Source: Malus domestica (taxonomy: Eukaryota; Streptophyta; Magnoliopsida; Rosales; Rosaceae). Taken from it: DNA of 64,000 bases. Positions 1 through 10,883 of this stretch are shown here, piece after piece (positions within the stretch are counted from its first letter, which is position 1; every line of letters starts with the position of its first letter). Below the pieces are notes generated by a model. That model saw only the letters and a program-made list of their open reading frames with translations, was not told the DNA's origin and made no database searches. The position numbers were made by a program, and so were the translations under genes. Location of the stretch: NCBI RefSeq assembly GCF_042453785.1, contig NC_091672.1:5246001-5310000 (forward strand). The letters run 5' to 3'.

Positions 1-2
1 CT

Positions 3-2831
3 ATCTTTGTAAGTGCACTGCTAAGAGTAGACGAGATAAATGAGTACTACCAACTGCTATCAGAGTACAAAGACATATTTGCTTGGACTTACAAAGAAAT
101 GCCCGGCCTTGACCCTGTCATCGATGTGCATCATCTTGCAGTCAAGCCTGGAACATGACCGATAAAGCAAACTCAAATGCGCTATCGATCCGAGCTCATT
201 CCACAAATCGAGGCAGAAATTGACAAGCTAATCGAAGCAGGATTCATTCGAGAGGTGCAATACCCCAAGTGGATCTCCAACATCGTCATCGTCCTTAAGA
301 AATCTGGACAAATACGTGTTTGCGTAGACTTCCGAGACCTCAACGACGCTTGCCCGAATGACGACTTCCCCTTGCCAATCATCGAAATCATGGTGGATGC
401 AACCACTGGCCACGAGGCACTGTCATTCATGGACAGCTCTTCTGGATACAATCAAATTCGTATGGCTCTCGAAGACGAGGAACTAACAGCATTCTGCACT
501 CCAAAAGGTATCTACTGTTACAAGGTGATGCCATTTGGTCTAAAGAACGTTGGAGCTACATATCAACGCGCAATGCAAAAAATCTTCAATGACATGCTAC
601 ACAAGAACGTACAATGTTATGTGGACAATGTGGTGGTCAAAACAAAGAAAATATCAGATCATTTGAAGGATTTGCGAGTAGTGTTCGAAAGGCTGCGAAA
701 ATACAACCTCAAGATGAACCCGTTAAAATGTGCGTTTGACGTCACCTCCGGAAAGTTCCTCGGCTTCATTGTCAAGCACCATGGTATTGAAGTGGACCAA
801 TAAAAAATCAAGGCCATTCAAAGCATGCCTGAGCCAAGAAACCTGCACGAGCTGAAAAGTCTACAAGGACGGCTAGCCTTCATCAAACGTTTCATCTCTA
901 ACCTTGCAGGGCGTTGTCAACCGTTCAGCCGACTTATGAAGAAGGATGTTCCGTTTGTATGGGACGAAGCATGCCACAATGCTTTTGAAAGCATAAAAAA
1001 GTATTTGTCAAGTCCACCTGTCTTGGGGGCGCCTGTGCCCGGGAAACCACTCATATTGTACATCGCCGTCTTCCCGACATGGACGATTTTCTTCGACGGA
1101 TCTGCACGAGCAGACGGAGCAGGGGCAGGAGTAGTATTCATGTCGTCGCAAAGACAGATATTACCTTATTCCTTTCAACTAAGTGAATTATGCTCCAACA
1201 ACGTCACTGAGTACCGAGCATTGATCATCGGACTCTAAATGGCGATCAACATGGGAATCACAGCCCTTGAGGTATTTGGCAACTCCAAGCTCATAATCAA
1301 TCAACTCTTAACTGAATATGAGGTGAGGAAAGATGATCTCATCCCATACTTCCGGCTGGCAACTCAACTACTACAAGAGTTTGAGACTGTGACACTAGAG
1401 CATGTGCCAAGAAAAGAAAATCAAATGGCAGACGCTCTTGCCAACCTAACTTCAAGCATGACATTAGGAGAAGACGAAGCTGCAGACATGCCAGTCTGCC
1501 AAAGATGGGTGATCCCCCTCATCTCTGAAATGCTACAGGATGATACAAATGTCATCTCAGTACTTCCAGTCGATGTTGAAGAGTGGAGACAACTGCTGAT
1601 CGATTACTTAGAGCATGGAAAACTTCCAGATGATTCTAGACACCGCTCCGAAATACGTCGACGAGCACCCCGCTTCCTCTATTACAAAGAAACACTCTAC
1701 CGACGCTCTTTCGAATGAGTACTTCTGAGATGCCTAGGTGAGGAAGAAGTTAATCAAGCCATGGAAGAAGCACACTCAGGCGTATGCGGGGCGCATCAAT
1801 CTGGACCAAAGCTACATTTCCAGCTCAAAAGAATGGGTTACTACTGGCCAAGCATGGTGAAGGACTGCCTGGAACATGCCAAAAGGTGCCAAGCCTGCCA
1901 ATTCCACGCCAACTTCATACACCAACCACCTGAGCCATTACACCCTACAGCTACTTCATGGCCATTCGATGCATGAGGATTGGACGTCGTATGACCAATT
2001 ACTCCGAAATCATTTGTAGGAGAAGCTTACACCCTAGCTGCAACAGATTACTTCTCCAAGTAGGCTGAAGCCATACCCCTAAAGGAAGTAAAAAAGGAAA
2101 CTGTCGTCCATTTCATCAAGGAGCACATCATCCACTGATATGGGGTGCCTCGCTACATCATCACTGACAACGGAAAGCAATTCTCCAATTGACTCGTGGA
2201 TGAGCTATGTGAGAAATACAAGTTCAAGCAGCACAAGTCTTCCATGTATCATGCCCTGGCCAATGGTCTTGCAGAAGCATTCAACAAAACATTATGCAAT
2301 CTCTTAAAGAAGGTGATCGGCCGAACAAAGAGAGACTGGCATGAAAGAATAAGCGAAGTACTTTGGGCATATCGGACGACACATAGGACTCCTACCCAAG
2401 CTACGCCTTATTCTCTTGTATATAGCGTGGAAGCTGTTCTACCGCTCGAAAGTCAAATCCCCTCACTGAGAATGGCTATACAAGAAGGCTTGACTGATGA
2501 GGAGAATGCAAAGTTACGCCTTCAAGAGTTGGAAGCACTCGACGAAAGAAGGCTCGAAACTCAACAACACTTGGAATACTACCAAGCACAGCTATCCAAG
2601 GCATTCAACAAGAAGGTCCGCCCAAGGTCTTTCCAAACTGGAGATCTCATCCTCGCATTGCGTAAGCCTATCATCACAACTCACAAAACGAAAAGCAAGT
2701 TCACATCAAAGTGGGATGGACCATACGTAATACAAGAAGTCTACACCAACGGCGCCTACTTAATCATGGCAGAAGATGGCTTGAAGATTGGCCCTATCAA
2801 TGGAATATTCTTGAAGCGCTACTACCCTTAA
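3..2831 (+). pseudogene. Ty3/gypsy retrotransposon pol (RT, RNase H, integrase), decayed
   Basis: One reading frame runs from position 3 to the stop at 2831 without any frameshift. Nine in-frame stops break it, at 156, 801, 1236, 1716, 1974, 1992, 2061, 2136 and 2190. Order: the N-terminal side of reverse transcriptase (PKWISNIVIVLKK, about 267-305), the RT palm (FGLKN; catalytic box YVDN at 618-629), an RNase H beginning FFDGSARADGAGAG (about 1089), an HHCC integrase zinc finger (H, H, C-x2-C, about 1770-1910), the integrase core (TDNGKQF at about 2165, NGLAEAFNKTL at about 2253) and the C-terminal region to 2831. The 5' LTR, gag, protease and RT start lie upstream of the window. The second Asp expected in the RT box is Asn, and the RNase H motif that is normally GDS reads GNS. 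The degenerate RNase H that Tat-type elements carry before the additional one seems deleted near 1060-1080. The domain order and long 3' region suggest the Tat/Ogre/Retand lineage, by inference. The copy cannot be autonomous. Confidence 0.93.
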
Positions 2832-3300
2832 AAGGCGACAACCAAAGCTCCTAGCCTGTAAGAGCATAAACTGTGTACGGCAAAATCATCATAAAAAAAA
2901 TGCATTTGAACTACGTTATGACTTGATCTCTCCTCAACAGAGGGTACGTAGGCAACTTGAAACGTCAAAACTTCAAGTACAGTCACACCATCTAAAAAAA
3001 AAAACACTTTAAAGAATGAAGAGCAAATTCAAGAATGTAAATACTTTATTTCTTTGTAAGAAGGAGTCGGCTCCAAAAGCCATATTACAAAAAAAAAAAA
3101 AAAATAGAAGATACTACTTGAAAACTATGTCCCGAAAACTACGAAGACGATCTTCAAGCAAGTTTTCCAAAGTCTTCAAAGTTTCTGCCTCGGTGGGAGA
3201 CAAGATAGGCAACTCTATAGTCATGCATTTCTCTCATTCTAGACGTGAAATCTCCTCCTGGTACTGAGAAAGTGTAGTTCCTTGCTCCGCAAGAACACTT
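2832..3300. other. Spacer between gypsy pol and the antisense cargo gene
   Basis: This is non-coding element DNA with A-runs at about 2993-3003 and 3090-3104. The short ORF over it has no domain I recognise. It separates convergent reading frames: pol ends at 2831 and the antisense gene ends at 3301. Confidence 0.6.
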
Positions 3301-6139
3301 TCAAGTTACGATGCTTCGATTACCAACTGTTTTCTCTCTCTCGCCAACGCGCACCTGGACATAAGATAAATAAGTCTCTCTAACTTGATAATCTCTCGAA
3401 GCAGCTTGCTGAGAAGACTGGACTTGAGCCAGTGACGAGTTTATTGTTGCTAGCTGATGAGCTCTAACATCTGGACTCAACTTCTCCAAGGAAATAGCAC
3501 GCAAGGAAGAATACTCAGTCGAGGCGGCCATAAGTTCGGCAATCTTGATCTTCAAGGATGAAGAGTCAACGTTAAGGTTGTCAATCACAGAAACAAGCTT
3601 CGACAAATCCTCATTGAGCAACGTAAGGTCTTCCAATGGGCACTTAGAAATCCTCTTCTCTATATGGCTCTTGATATCCATTGCCGCACTAAGACTGATG
3701 CGATGGATGACTTGCTCAGTACCGTTAAGGTTCGGCCCTCTCAAAGAGATCTCAGAGCTAGCTGGCAAAGGTGTTGGACTCATGACAGGTTCTTGCATAC
3801 CTTCACCTACACATGGCAAACTTGGGAAGTTCGGCGGATTTGGAACAAGCTCTGCACCAGGCGAATCCCCGATCTCCCTGTCTGTAAGTAGTTCGCTCGC
3901 AAATAGCATCTCCGTATAGGAATAAACATCTGCAGTTGCCAAATCAAAAGAACAAGAAGGCCCAACCTAAAGAGGTAAAAGAAAGATGTTAGAAACAAAA
4001 TAATGAAAGCATAAGAAATCACAAGAGAGAATGAAGTACATACATCTCTCTCAAATGGCACACGGTCATCGAGTAGAGGAGGTCTAAACACTTCTTTCTT
4101 CTTATGACGAAAATTGACATCGCTGTCAACCTGAGCATCCTCAAGTGGTCGCTTGTTTGAAACTTGTTGACGCTGTTGCAAAATAAATCCATCTTCGTGC
4201 GAGTCAACTTCATCTCCCGTCTCTTCAGAAGCATCCGGATGTCGAGGAGACAAGCATGGGCGTTGAGGAGCTAAAGCTACAGGTTTATCTTGTAAGGAGC
4301 CGCACTGGTGCAATCAAGAGCTACCGCTTGCATAGGAACCACATGATAGCCCTCTCTCGACATATCATTGCCCGAGTGAGAAGAATTGGTACCACTTGCC
4401 ATCCCCAAGTTCTTATAATATACCTTTGACCACCAACGAGCATAAACACGGGTCACTGGATCACTCTTGAACTCGTCCTTGGCTGGCAGCGTGATAACAA
4501 CATTTGTACATGCACGGGTACACGACTCCCAATGCATATACACGGCTTGCAAGGATACTGATTGGTTCTTTTCTTTCAGCTTGCCTGGCAAGTTTTGGAC
4601 AAAACCAAATTGCCTGCTGAAATGGTGGGGACTATATGGCTGAACAACGCATCGGTCTTCTTGCCGCAAAGAAACAAACCCCGAACGAAGACTTATAAGA
4701 TAAGATAAGTCTGACGAGCAGAGATGCGAATTGTCTACGATGCCTCGCCACACCGAGCCAACTCTCGCTAAGGGGTCTATCTTCAAATCTTCACAACTTT
4801 CAAATAGCGCTCGTGCCTGCAAATCATCAAGGCTTTTCGCGGAGAGCACGCTAGAATACTTCGTCATCAAAGGCCCCATCTTGGCTGCAGTCGATGAAAA
4901 AGGCCTTGACTTGTCTAGAGTCGTTAAAGAAAAGTGAGTGCCAAAATATTCACCCAACCAACCATACACATAGTGGTAAGGAAGCACTGCAGCACGATCT
5001 TCAGTGCTTGCCGAGTTCGAAACAATGCTCAAGCCATTGTAAATGTTGGCTAAAACCGGAATAGCAAGACTAAAAAACTCACCTGTAGCCATCTTGCTAG
5101 CAATTTTGAAAACTCCAGGACGAACTAAGTTGACGTCGCTTGTCGGGAAAACAAACTTACAAAGCCAAGCTAAGAAAGCAGCTAGGTAAGACTCATCCAC
5201 ATGCTATGATACTATGCCAAGATCCTTAAACGCTCTTAACTCGTCAGAAGAGCGGAGCTTGGTTGAGCCAATAACACCGGACGGGTCTAAGTCTCCCTTT
5301 GGCCTAGTAGTCTTGTTACGACAACTTTTCTTCGAATACCTCTTATACCTCATGGCCTCCCAGTACCAAAATCGGATCTATGAGGAAATCCTCACGCCTA
5401 ATTTACCTTGAGCATCCTGGAAAAGCTTGTGATACACCCAAAACAAATAGCGGTAACTCGCAGGCAATCATCGGCTATTGCAAAGAGAAAGTTCCTCCGC
5501 ACTGGGAACGACCTCGTCATAAAACTTACCATGGATCGGCAAGCCTCCTATCCTGTGAATATCCTACAGTGAAATTAACATCTCCCCTTGCGCCGTGTGA
5601 AGTGTGTTGGTCGTTGAACACCAATGCTCAAAGAACGCTCGAAGAACGGAAGGATAACGATCATAACTAAACAAAGATGCGTACACAGCGTGGTAAAGGC
5701 CCACTTTAGTAAGCACATCTTTAGATCGGCTCAAGACATCTTCAAGCCACTCCCAATAAAACTCATCAAAGACGGCTTCTCTAGTAGTCGACAGGGTACC
5801 ATTCCAAGCCATGGCTCCGCTGCGAATGTGATCACCAAGAAGCTTAAACAAGATCGGATGATGGTCACGAGCATGGTGCAAATGACTCAAAATAAGAACC
5901 TTCAATGTGCACGTCTTTTTCTTCGTATTTGGTTGAACAACGTCTACCACCTCCCAAGATACTTCAGAAGACCACGACTTAATATGCATGGAATTGTCTT
6001 TCACGAGAAAAGCAAGCGCTTTAGGACCAGTTAGTGGCGGGTAAAGCTTCAACGTTGTTCCCTCATCTTGTGAATCGCCTTCCTTTGCAAGAATGGTGAT
6101 GGTGTTGTTCCTAAAACATTTGAAAAATACCATGACCAC
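3301..6139 (-). pseudogene. Antisense plant-mobile-domain (PMD, aminotransferase-like) gene inside the gypsy element
   Basis: Reading on the minus strand from the ATG at 6139, the frame encodes a plant mobile domain protein. Motifs are FYWEWLEDVLSR (about 5740), LYHAVYASLFSYDR (about 5680), RIGGLPIHGKFYDEVVPSA (about 5530), LAWLCKFVFP (about 5160) and YHYVYGWLGEYFGTHF (about 4960). Four nonsense codons interrupt this frame (5564-5566, 5468-5470, 5378-5380, 5204-5206), with no frameshift before about 4300. A frame change near 4280-4313 leads into an acidic, Ser-rich linker. An intron is visible at 3967-4043, with donor GTATGT and acceptor TTTAG on the minus strand. The last exon (3966-3301) is Pro/Ser-rich and then probably coiled coil (many Leu/Ile heptads, about 3700-3400). 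PMD proteins (PF10536 type) are known as host genes (MAIN/MAIL) and as transposon cargo. The role here is unknown. Position between pol and the 3' LTR marks it as an additional antisense ORF of the element, not a neighbouring host gene. Confidence 0.85.
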
Positions 6140-6600
6140 AAATCAGCCACAAAACTTGAGCAGCACGACAAAGATGGCAGCTACAGGATGGTCCTTCAAG
6201 GCACGTTACAGTGGCAAAAGAAACTAAAATGCTACGCAAACCCGCAGCGATTACGCAAGCAGTTTCTTGCACCGCACGTCGACGTCACCACCAAGAAAGA
6301 ACTGTGACCAAAAGGCATTACGCAGCGAAGCCCCGCTGCAGGCTCTTGCATAGCACCACACGGCAGCGTGCCACCGAGGGAAAACTGTGGTCAAAAGACA
6401 CTACACAGCGAAACCTCGTTGCAGTCTTTTACACAAGCACACCCACGGCCTGCTACCACGGCTCTAAAATCTTCGTGAAGATCCTGGCGTCAAGCTCTGC
6501 CTTCTCAAGATTAAAAAAAATTCCTGACATTACAAACAAAGAAATCCATCAGTGGGGACACACACATTGTGCGTAAAAAAAATAAAATAAAATAAAATAA
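6140..6600. repeat. Upstream region of the antisense PMD gene with an ~85-bp duplication
   Basis: Two diverged tandem copies of an ~85-bp unit start near 6294 and 6379. Each has an ACTGTG-CAAAAG block, an ACGCAGCGAA/ACACAGCGAA block and a GCTGCAG/GTTGCAG block. The region lies just 5' of the PMD gene start on the minus strand, so it is where its promoter or leader would be. No promoter motif is clear. Confidence 0.55.
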
Positions 6601-6615
6601 AACATTATATTATGT

Positions 6616-7148
6616 TATATATATATATATATATGTATATATAGACATATGTGTGCACGGTTTGGTGATGGGACAAGTGCACAAAATGAAGATGGTGACA
6701 AGATGATCAACCTCCACATATATATATAAGGACGCAAATGGTGATGGTGATGGGACAAATATATATATACATATATGCATGGCTCAAAAGATGGAAATGG
6801 TATGCACGGCTCAAAAGACATATATATATATATATATATATACATATGTGACTCACCAAGTAAAAGCAGCATGAAGGAATTGCAGAGGGCAAAGCACATT
6901 ATATTACATGTATATATGTATGCACGATGATAAAGCAAACTGCAACAGTGATAAAGTAAACTACAACAGCGATAAAGCAAACTACAACAGTAGCTTTCCG
7001 TATATATATATATATATATATACTCAAGTGACTCACCAAGTAAAAGTAGCAGCGCAGGATTGCTGGACAATGGTGCAGTGGCGATGCAAGGCAACAAGCA
7101 ACGCAATGGCTGAAGCTGTGTAATGAGTGTACAAGCAAAGGAGCAATC

Positions 7149-7186
<38 letters not shown>
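6616..7186. repeat. Cluster of (TA)n microsatellites in the gypsy 3' region
   Basis: Runs of alternating T and A lie at about 6616-6644, 6759-6776, 6820-6846, 6993-7021 and 7151-7183. Between them are short repeated phrases such as GACTCACCAAGTAAAAG (6849 and 7030) and GATAAAGCAAACT. Long ORFs rich in Tyr, Ile and His over this stretch come from the repeats and are not genes. Confidence 0.9.
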
Positions 7187-7188
<2 letters not shown>

Positions 7189-7302
7189 GTCCCCGGAGAA
7201 GCAAATGAAATGCGGTGGCTATTCAAAACGCAGGTCCGTGACTGTGCAAACTATGCAAACGACCACCCGTGCCTGGAAAAGAAAAACCAAAATGAGAGGT
7301 GA

Positions 7303-7625
7303 TGGGATGGTGCATTGGGAAAATATGATTGTGTACAAAAAGAAAGTACCAACTAAAAGAAAGTGCTAGCTATTGTTAAGTAAAATGGTGCACTGGGAAA
7401 ATATGATTATGTACAAAAAGAAAGTGCCAACTAAAAGAAAGTGCCAGCTACAGCTACTGTTAAGTAAAATGGTGCACTGGGAAAATATGATTATGTATAA
7501 AAAGAAAGTGCCAACTACAGCTACTGTTAAGTAAAATGGGACCCTAAATGGTGCACTGGGAAAATATGATTATGTACAAAAAGAAAGTGCCAACTAAAAA
7601 AAAGTGCCAGCTACTGTTAAGTTAA
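7303..7625 (+). repeat. Tandem array, four ~75-88-bp units
   Basis: Four consecutive units each begin near ATGGTGCACTGGGAAAATAT (starts about 7308, 7384, 7470, 7549). They continue with TATGTACAAAAAGAAAGTGCC and end with GCTACTGTTAAGT. Unit length varies through gain or loss of short CAGCTA and AAAAGAAAG blocks. The array lies in the spacer between the two antisense ORFs of the gypsy element. Confidence 0.9.
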
Positions 7626-7912
7626 AAAAAAAAAAAGGTGAAAGAATAGTGCATTTGTCACCATCTAAAAGGAAATGGGTGTGTCAGGCACCATCTAAAA
7701 AAATAAAAGAAGGAAGTAACGCATTTTAGTCAGATATACGTTTTATTTGTATTTAGCACAACATACTGAATAAAATAAAGCATGTCCATTGATATCTAAA
7801 ATGCATTAAGAGAAATAAAGTCCATTTTATTTATTTTTCTGGAAATTTACATAAATTTGCATTATACATACATTTAAAAAAAAAGTCAAATCAAATTTAC
7901 AGGAAGGGATCT
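7626..7912. other. AT-rich spacer in the gypsy element
   Basis: A-rich, T-rich sequence with two CACCATCTAAAA copies (about 7661 and 7690). No coding signal was seen. It follows the tandem array and precedes the 3' end of the second antisense ORF. Confidence 0.5.
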
Positions 7913-8526
7913 TCAAGGATGATCAGGTGGCGCATCATCACTCGGCGGAGCTCCAGAAAGACGAAGCACCAGAGATTGATTATCCGGAGCTTCAACACTT
8001 GGTGAAGCGCCAGAGGACGAAGGCAGAAGTTGCCGCTGGAGTAACGCCACAAACCTCTGATGATCACTCTGAATCCGAACTTCGGACTCCTGCAACTGGT
8101 CAAGCTTCCTCTTCATGCTTGTTGAGTAATTAGTTGCGAGCATGTGCAACTCTTTATTCTCGTGCCTAAGCACTCTGACCTCTTGCCGAAGACTGGCCAC
8201 CTCAGCCATCAACGACTCAACCTGACGAGATCGAGCAAGAAGGCGTTGGCCTATGTTTGAAACTGAGCCTGCACATCAGACGTTGTAGGCCAGAAAGTCC
8301 TGAATAGCCAGCTCGTCGGACCGCCTGGAAAGTATCCTAGTGTCTCTAGGAGTGAGAAGATTTCTGGCCACCATCGAAGCAGTTGTATCGTTCATCATCA
8401 TAGAATCCCCAACTGTAAAATGACCATTGGGAGATACAAAGGACGGCTGCCAATGTTGTTTGAAGAAGATATGTCACTATCTTCCCCGACATTCAAGTTA
8501 AAACGACAGTCAGAAAGGCAAGACAT
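7913..8526 (-). pseudogene. Second antisense ORF of the gypsy element, predicted coiled coil
   Basis: On the minus strand, an ATG at 8526 opens a Ser/Asp-rich leader. The frame shifts near 8420-8440 and continues as MVARNLLTPRDTRILSRRSD (from about 8372). An in-frame TGA follows near 8280. The intact 3' part (8212-7913, 99 residues) contains a heptad-rich segment (VASLRQEVRVLRHENKELH) and ends in a Pro/Ser/Asp-rich acidic tail. I know of no enzymatic domain. Similar proteins accompany related apple-type elements in my recollection, unverified. It could be a separate cargo gene or the displaced 5' or 3' part of the PMD transcription unit. The product would probably self-associate through the coiled coil. 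Confidence 0.6.
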
Positions 8527-8639
8527 TTTCGAAGGTGTGAAGAAAAAGAAGAGGTCGGACAAATCAAGTTCTTAGAAGTGCAAGTAGGGAGCTTCTACAG
8601 GCGGAAAATTCAAGTGTGCTTTGGAATGTGATGCGTGCC

Positions 8640-9005
8640 TCTCTTTAAAAATCAGCACTCGACGGAGCTTCAGAAATTGAATAAGCGAGTTCAGAAATCG
8701 AAGAGGCAAGCTCAGAGATCGAAGAGACGTCTGCTTTCTCAAAAGCTGGGCTGCTCAGAAACCACGGGCCGATCTCAGAAATTGAAGAGGCACTTGCTTT
8801 TTTTTTTTTTCAGACATGTCATCACCTGTCACATGCACACTCAGCTTTGCGAAAATCACGGATAATTTGTCGAAGCGCCGATCTCAGATATCAAAGAGGC
8901 GCCAGACTTTTTCAGCCTCGTCAGCACCTGTCACATGCACACTCAGCTTTACAGAAATTACGGGCAATTTGTCGAAGATTTCTGATGAAGAAGAAAGCAC
9001 GTGAA
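8640..9005. repeat. Degenerate tandem repeats, ~102-bp period
   Basis: A CACCTGTCACATGCACACTC block occurs at 8823 and again at 8925, followed each time by CAGCTTT, ACGG and TTTGTCGAAG. Before and between them are repeated phrases of the form CAGAAATCGAAGAGGC (about 8668-8800, 8886). A T-run lies at 8798-8810. ORFs here are by-products of the repeat. Confidence 0.8.
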
Positions 9006-9245
9006 GCCATACTAATCAATCACTCAATGGCTGCCGACACGAGTGAAAGAATAGTACCTCTATAGGTATTAAAGAACTTCCTATAACTGTCCACCTTCAC
9101 CGTCCATAGCAAGGCAGACCTGCAAAAATGCCCAACCCTTCCTCATTTCCGAGAGTACACTTTCAGCAGAGCCTCTCGAAATACCCAGTTTTCTTCCTCT
9201 CCTGGAATACCTCTGCAAACAAATGACACCAAAGCAAAAGTATCT

Positions 9246-9980
9246 CATATCACCAGGGTAGAAAGCAAGAGTATCTCATATCATGCTTTCTCCTTGTTCT
9301 TTCCTTTGTCCTTGTTCTTACCTGCAAAGACAAGGATAAAGAAAGCAATATGTCAGAACCTCCACTCAAACTCCGGGTAAGAAACCGACTACCTGGAACC
9401 TTTTCCTGGTTGCTTACCTGGCTTTGCTCTTGAGTACTCGTCTTCAGTTACTGATGTACTTCCGAAGAAGATGCCATATTTGCCCGGAGAACAGATAAGG
9501 CAAGTGAAAATGATACCTTGAAGCATGTGGAGACAACGTGCTGATTTCATTCAAGATCAAGTATCCCCTTCCTTGCACAATCAACCAACCCAGCAGAAGG
9601 AGTCTGAGTTAAATCCAAGAGCTCGAGAAGTTTCAACAAACATATTGACGGCACCATCGTCGAAGAGCAAAGCCTCGCTGTGCAACGCTGTCAAATCGCC
9701 ACCACTTCTTCGAAAGCCAGAGTATTTCATATCATGCTTTCTCCCTATTCTTTTCTTTGTCCTTGTTCTTACCTGCGGGACAATGAGAAAGAAAGCAATC
9801 AGACAGCACTTGGTATCAATCTTCCGATCTGGAACCAACTGCTTGGAACCCTTCCATGATTGCTTACCTAGCACTGCTCTCGAAGTACCCATTGTTTCAA
9901 CATCTTATGCTTCTAGAGAAAATACCACATCTGCCTGAAGAACAGATAAGGCAAGGGAAAATGATACATTGAAGCATGTA
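9246..9980. repeat. ~470-bp direct duplication in the gypsy 3' region
   Basis: The phrase around 9268-9325 (TATCATGCTTTCTCC, then TTGTCCTTGTTCTTACCTGC) recurs at about 9728-9778. The order of later blocks (AACC-CTGGAACC, TTGCTTACCT, GAACAGATAAGGCAAG at 9488 and 9939) is the same in both copies. This indicates an old tandem duplication with drift. No coding capacity is convincing. Confidence 0.7.
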
Positions 9981-10309
9981 GAAACAAGCACAACAAAGCA
10001 TGTGCCGATTCATCCGCTACTTCTTCAAAATCAAAAGTATCTCATATCATTAGGGTTACAATCACTCTAGGTTTGGTGGACCTGTTTCGACCCTCAAATT
10101 CTTGGGTCGGCCCGCTAGGCGTTGTGAGCTGCACGTGCCGATTTACCACCCTTGAATCAAATCCTTAAAGATCAAGTCATTAACTGGAAGAAGCGCCCAT
10201 CACTCTTGAAGATCATACCGTTGACCAAACTGCTCAAGTGTGAATTAGAAAGATTGAACAAAGAAACAGACCATCACCTTCACCTTGTGCCTGCTTGCCA
10301 TGTGTTCGA

Positions 10310-10805
10310 GTCAACCTTCAAGAATCAAGCCTCAACGGCCCTTGAAGAAGCTTCTAGCCAAAGTCAAGATCAAGCCTCGACGGCCTTTAAAGAAATCACA
10401 AGTCCGATTCAAGATCAAATGTCCACCACCCTTGAATCAAATCCAGTTCAAGATTAAGTCGTGGAAAGTCCTTTGGAGGAAACCAGAAAATCCTCCAACC
10501 CAGTTCAAGAATAAGCCTGTGGAAAGTCAACAATTGGAGGAAACCAGAAAATCCTCCGAACCGGTTCAAGATCAAAACTGTGGAAAGTCAACAAGCGCAA
10601 CAAAAGACGTGCCGATTCACCTACTACCAAAGCAAAAGATCATCTACCACATGAAGCTCTTTGTGGTCCAATTTCAACCCTCAAGATCAAGCCTCAACGG
10701 CCCTTGAAGAAATTTCAAACAAAGTTCAAGATCAAGCCTCAACGACCCTTGAAGAAATCTCCAGCCCAATTCAAGATCAAGCCTCGATGGCCCTTGGATC
10801 GACAT
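10310..10805 (+). repeat. Dispersed ~30-bp repeats matching the LTR's internal repeat
   Basis: Repeats built on TTCAAGATCAAGCCTC and ACGGCCCTTGAAGAA occur several times (about 10318-10400, 10676-10800). Related copies lie inside the 3' LTR (11286, 11355, 11417). Spacers differ in length and sequence, so this is not a CRISPR array. The segment immediately precedes the purine-rich tract and the LTR. Confidence 0.75.
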
Positions 10806-10883
10806 CTACATTAAAGGACTTCAAAACGCATCTCCTACACGTGACAAGCACATGTATACGGCGCGCCTTGAAGTGGGGGCATT

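Noticed and set aside
6211-6576. 121-codon + strand ORF upstream of the antisense PMD gene
   Set aside because: Its sequence follows the ~85-bp duplication and has no domain; more likely leader DNA of the antisense gene.
6615-7226. 203-codon minus-strand ORF rich in Tyr, Ile, His and Cys
   Set aside because: It is translated (TA)n microsatellite with short spacers. Composition is repetitive and no domain is seen.
10310-10805. CRISPR-like series of short repeats
   Set aside because: Repeats vary, spacing is irregular, and the same unit is in the retrotransposon LTR. The DNA is plant nuclear.
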